Below, one piece after another: positions 4,480-5,408 of a stretch of 5,408 bases of DNA (position 1 is the stretch's first letter; each line of letters opens with the position of its first letter). Below the pieces are notes generated by a model. That model searched no databases, was not told where the DNA came from, and saw only the letters and a list, made by a program, of their open reading frames with translations. A program made the translations under genes and the position numbers. This stretch comes from Deltaproteobacteria bacterium CG07_land_8_20_14_0_80_60_11 (GTDB lineage Bacteria; Desulfobacterota; Desulfobaccia; Desulfobaccales; 0-14-0-80-60-11): contig PEWM01000167.1 of NCBI GenBank assembly GCA_002779455.1, positions 1 through 5,408 of the forward strand, in the 5' to 3' direction.

Positions 4480-5408
4480 GTGGTCGGGCGCGTGGTAGAT
4501 ATTAAAGTCAAACCGTACGAGCCGCCGCCGGGGGTGGCCGGCCTGGCGGAGCTCTTCAGTGCCGTGCGGCAGCGCCCGTATGCCATGCTGTTGTTGAGTG
4601 GCGGGGACCTGGACTGCGCCGGGTATTCCCTCATGGGCTGGGACCCGTTCCTGGTGCTCCGGGCCAGGGGTCGCCGGATTTGGGTGCAGCAGGACGGCGA
4701 CACCCGGGTCTGTGAGGCTGACCCCTTCGCAGTGCTGGAAGACCTCCTGGGGGCCCTGAAGTTGCCGGGAGACTCCCCGCTCACGCCCATGGCCGCCGGC
4801 GGGCTGGGTTTTCTGGCCTATGATCTCAAAAATCATCTGGAGCGTCTGCCCACCACCGCCATCGATGATTTACACCTGCCCGACATGGTATTCGCCTTCC
4901 CCCGGCGCCTGGTGGTCCACGACCGTCGGGGCGGCCGTTTCTGGCAGGTGGGTATCACCTACGAGGACGCCGGGGGGCGGGTCAGTGCCCCGGAGGCTGG
5001 CGAGCTGTGGCCCCCGGCCACGCCCGTGGGCGCTTACCGGGTGGGGCCTCCCGAGAGCAACTTTACCCGGGAGGCGTATCTTCAGGCCCTCACCCGCATC
5101 CGGGAGTACATCAGCAATGGTGACGTCTACCAGGTCAACCTGACCCAGCGCTTTTCTTTTCCCCTGTCCGGGGAGCCGTATCACCTGATGCAGCGGCTTT
5201 TCCAGCTGAACCCGGCGCCTTTTTACGCCTATCTGCACTGTGATGATTTTCAGGTGCTCTCCACCTCCATGGAGCGCTTCCTGTACCAACGGGGGGATTA
5301 TCTCGAGACCCGCCCCATCAAGGGGACCCGGCCCCGGGGGGCCACCCCGGCCGCGGATGCCATCCTCCGGCAGGAATTGGCCGAGAGCCTCAAGGACGAC
5401 GCCGAGCT
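4480..5408 (+). CDS. pabB: Aminodeoxychorismate synthase component I, 5' part
   Basis: Chorismate-binding enzyme that aminates chorismate to 4-amino-4-deoxychorismate using ammonia from PabA, on the route to p-aminobenzoate and folate; cytoplasmic. 309 codons are present and the 3' end lies beyond the window, so roughly a third of a typical 450-residue protein is missing. The N-terminal domain shows AGYSLMGWDPF and GGLGFLAYDL. The catalytic domain starts near FTREAYLQALTRIREYISNG, followed by YQVNLTQ (217-223), STSMERF and RPIKGTRPRG. Lys281 in PIKGT is diagnostic: PabB enzymes carry this lysine nucleophile where anthranilate synthase TrpE has Ala (PIAGT). The GTG start at 4480 is chosen for its AGGAG site; an in-frame ATG at 4438 would add 14 residues. 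It follows pabA in the same direction, about 164 bases on, with a palindromic repeat between. Confidence 0.94.
   Translation, partial: MVGRVVDIKVKPYEPPPGVAGLAELFSAVRQRPYAMLLLSGGDLDCAGYSLMGWDPFLVLRARGRRIWVQQDGDTRVCEADPFAVLEDLLGALKLPGDSPLTPMAAGGLGFLAYDLKNHLERLPTTAIDDLHLPDMVFAFPRRLVVHDRRGGRFWQVGITYEDAGGRVSAPEAGELWPPATPVGAYRVGPPESNFTREAYLQALTRIREYISNGDVYQVNLTQRFSFPLSGEPYHLMQRLFQLNPAPFYAYLHCDDFQVLSTSMERFLYQRGDYLETRPIKGTRPRGATPAADAILRQELAESLKDDAE

Noticed and set aside
3707..5408. Tryptophan operon trpG-trpE
   Set aside because: The component I protein has PIKGT rather than PIAGT, which marks aminodeoxychorismate synthase; no other trp genes are visible.

Overview
The window is visibly GC-rich except for an AT-rich gap near 2935-2995. 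Its gene content is a persulfide-reductase-type flavoprotein, a DsrE-like sulfur-relay protein, a DUF4405 membrane protein and folate/PABA synthesis genes. Short palindromic repeats are scattered between the genes. This mix suggests an anaerobic sulfur-metabolising bacterium, most likely of the former Deltaproteobacteria (Desulfobacterota). That placement is inference from gene content; there is no rRNA or other phylogenetic marker here.

Left half (1-2761, minus strand): a three-gene sulfur/redox operon reading right to left. It starts with a DUF4405 membrane protein whose C-terminal part looks like a degenerate MvhD/FlpD-type domain (2761-2180). An in-frame TAG ends that protein, but the same frame keeps looking like coding sequence down to a second TAG at 2024. 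Next comes a 566-residue CoA-disulfide/persulfide reductase with a C-terminal rhodanese domain (1980-280). Its stop codon overlaps the start of a DsrE-like gene (283 to the left edge), whose end runs into a palindromic repeat and off the window. Together they suggest a membrane-associated persulfide or polysulfide redox module, part of which may be decaying.

Middle (2762-3706): a divergent intergenic region with an imperfect dyad and an AT-rich promoter-like stretch, then a small plus-strand gene for a putative zinc-binding protein (3028-3381). A 325-base gap follows. It holds a long inverted repeat, a promoter-like pair, a rho-independent terminator and a tandem-hairpin repeat.

Right half (3707-5408, plus strand): pabA (glutamine amidotransferase subunit) and the 5' part of pabB (aminodeoxychorismate synthase component I, identified by its PIKGT motif). 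PabB runs off the right edge. The two are separated by a stem-loop at the end of pabA and another copy of the tandem-hairpin repeat. Together they would make 4-amino-4-deoxychorismate for folate synthesis.
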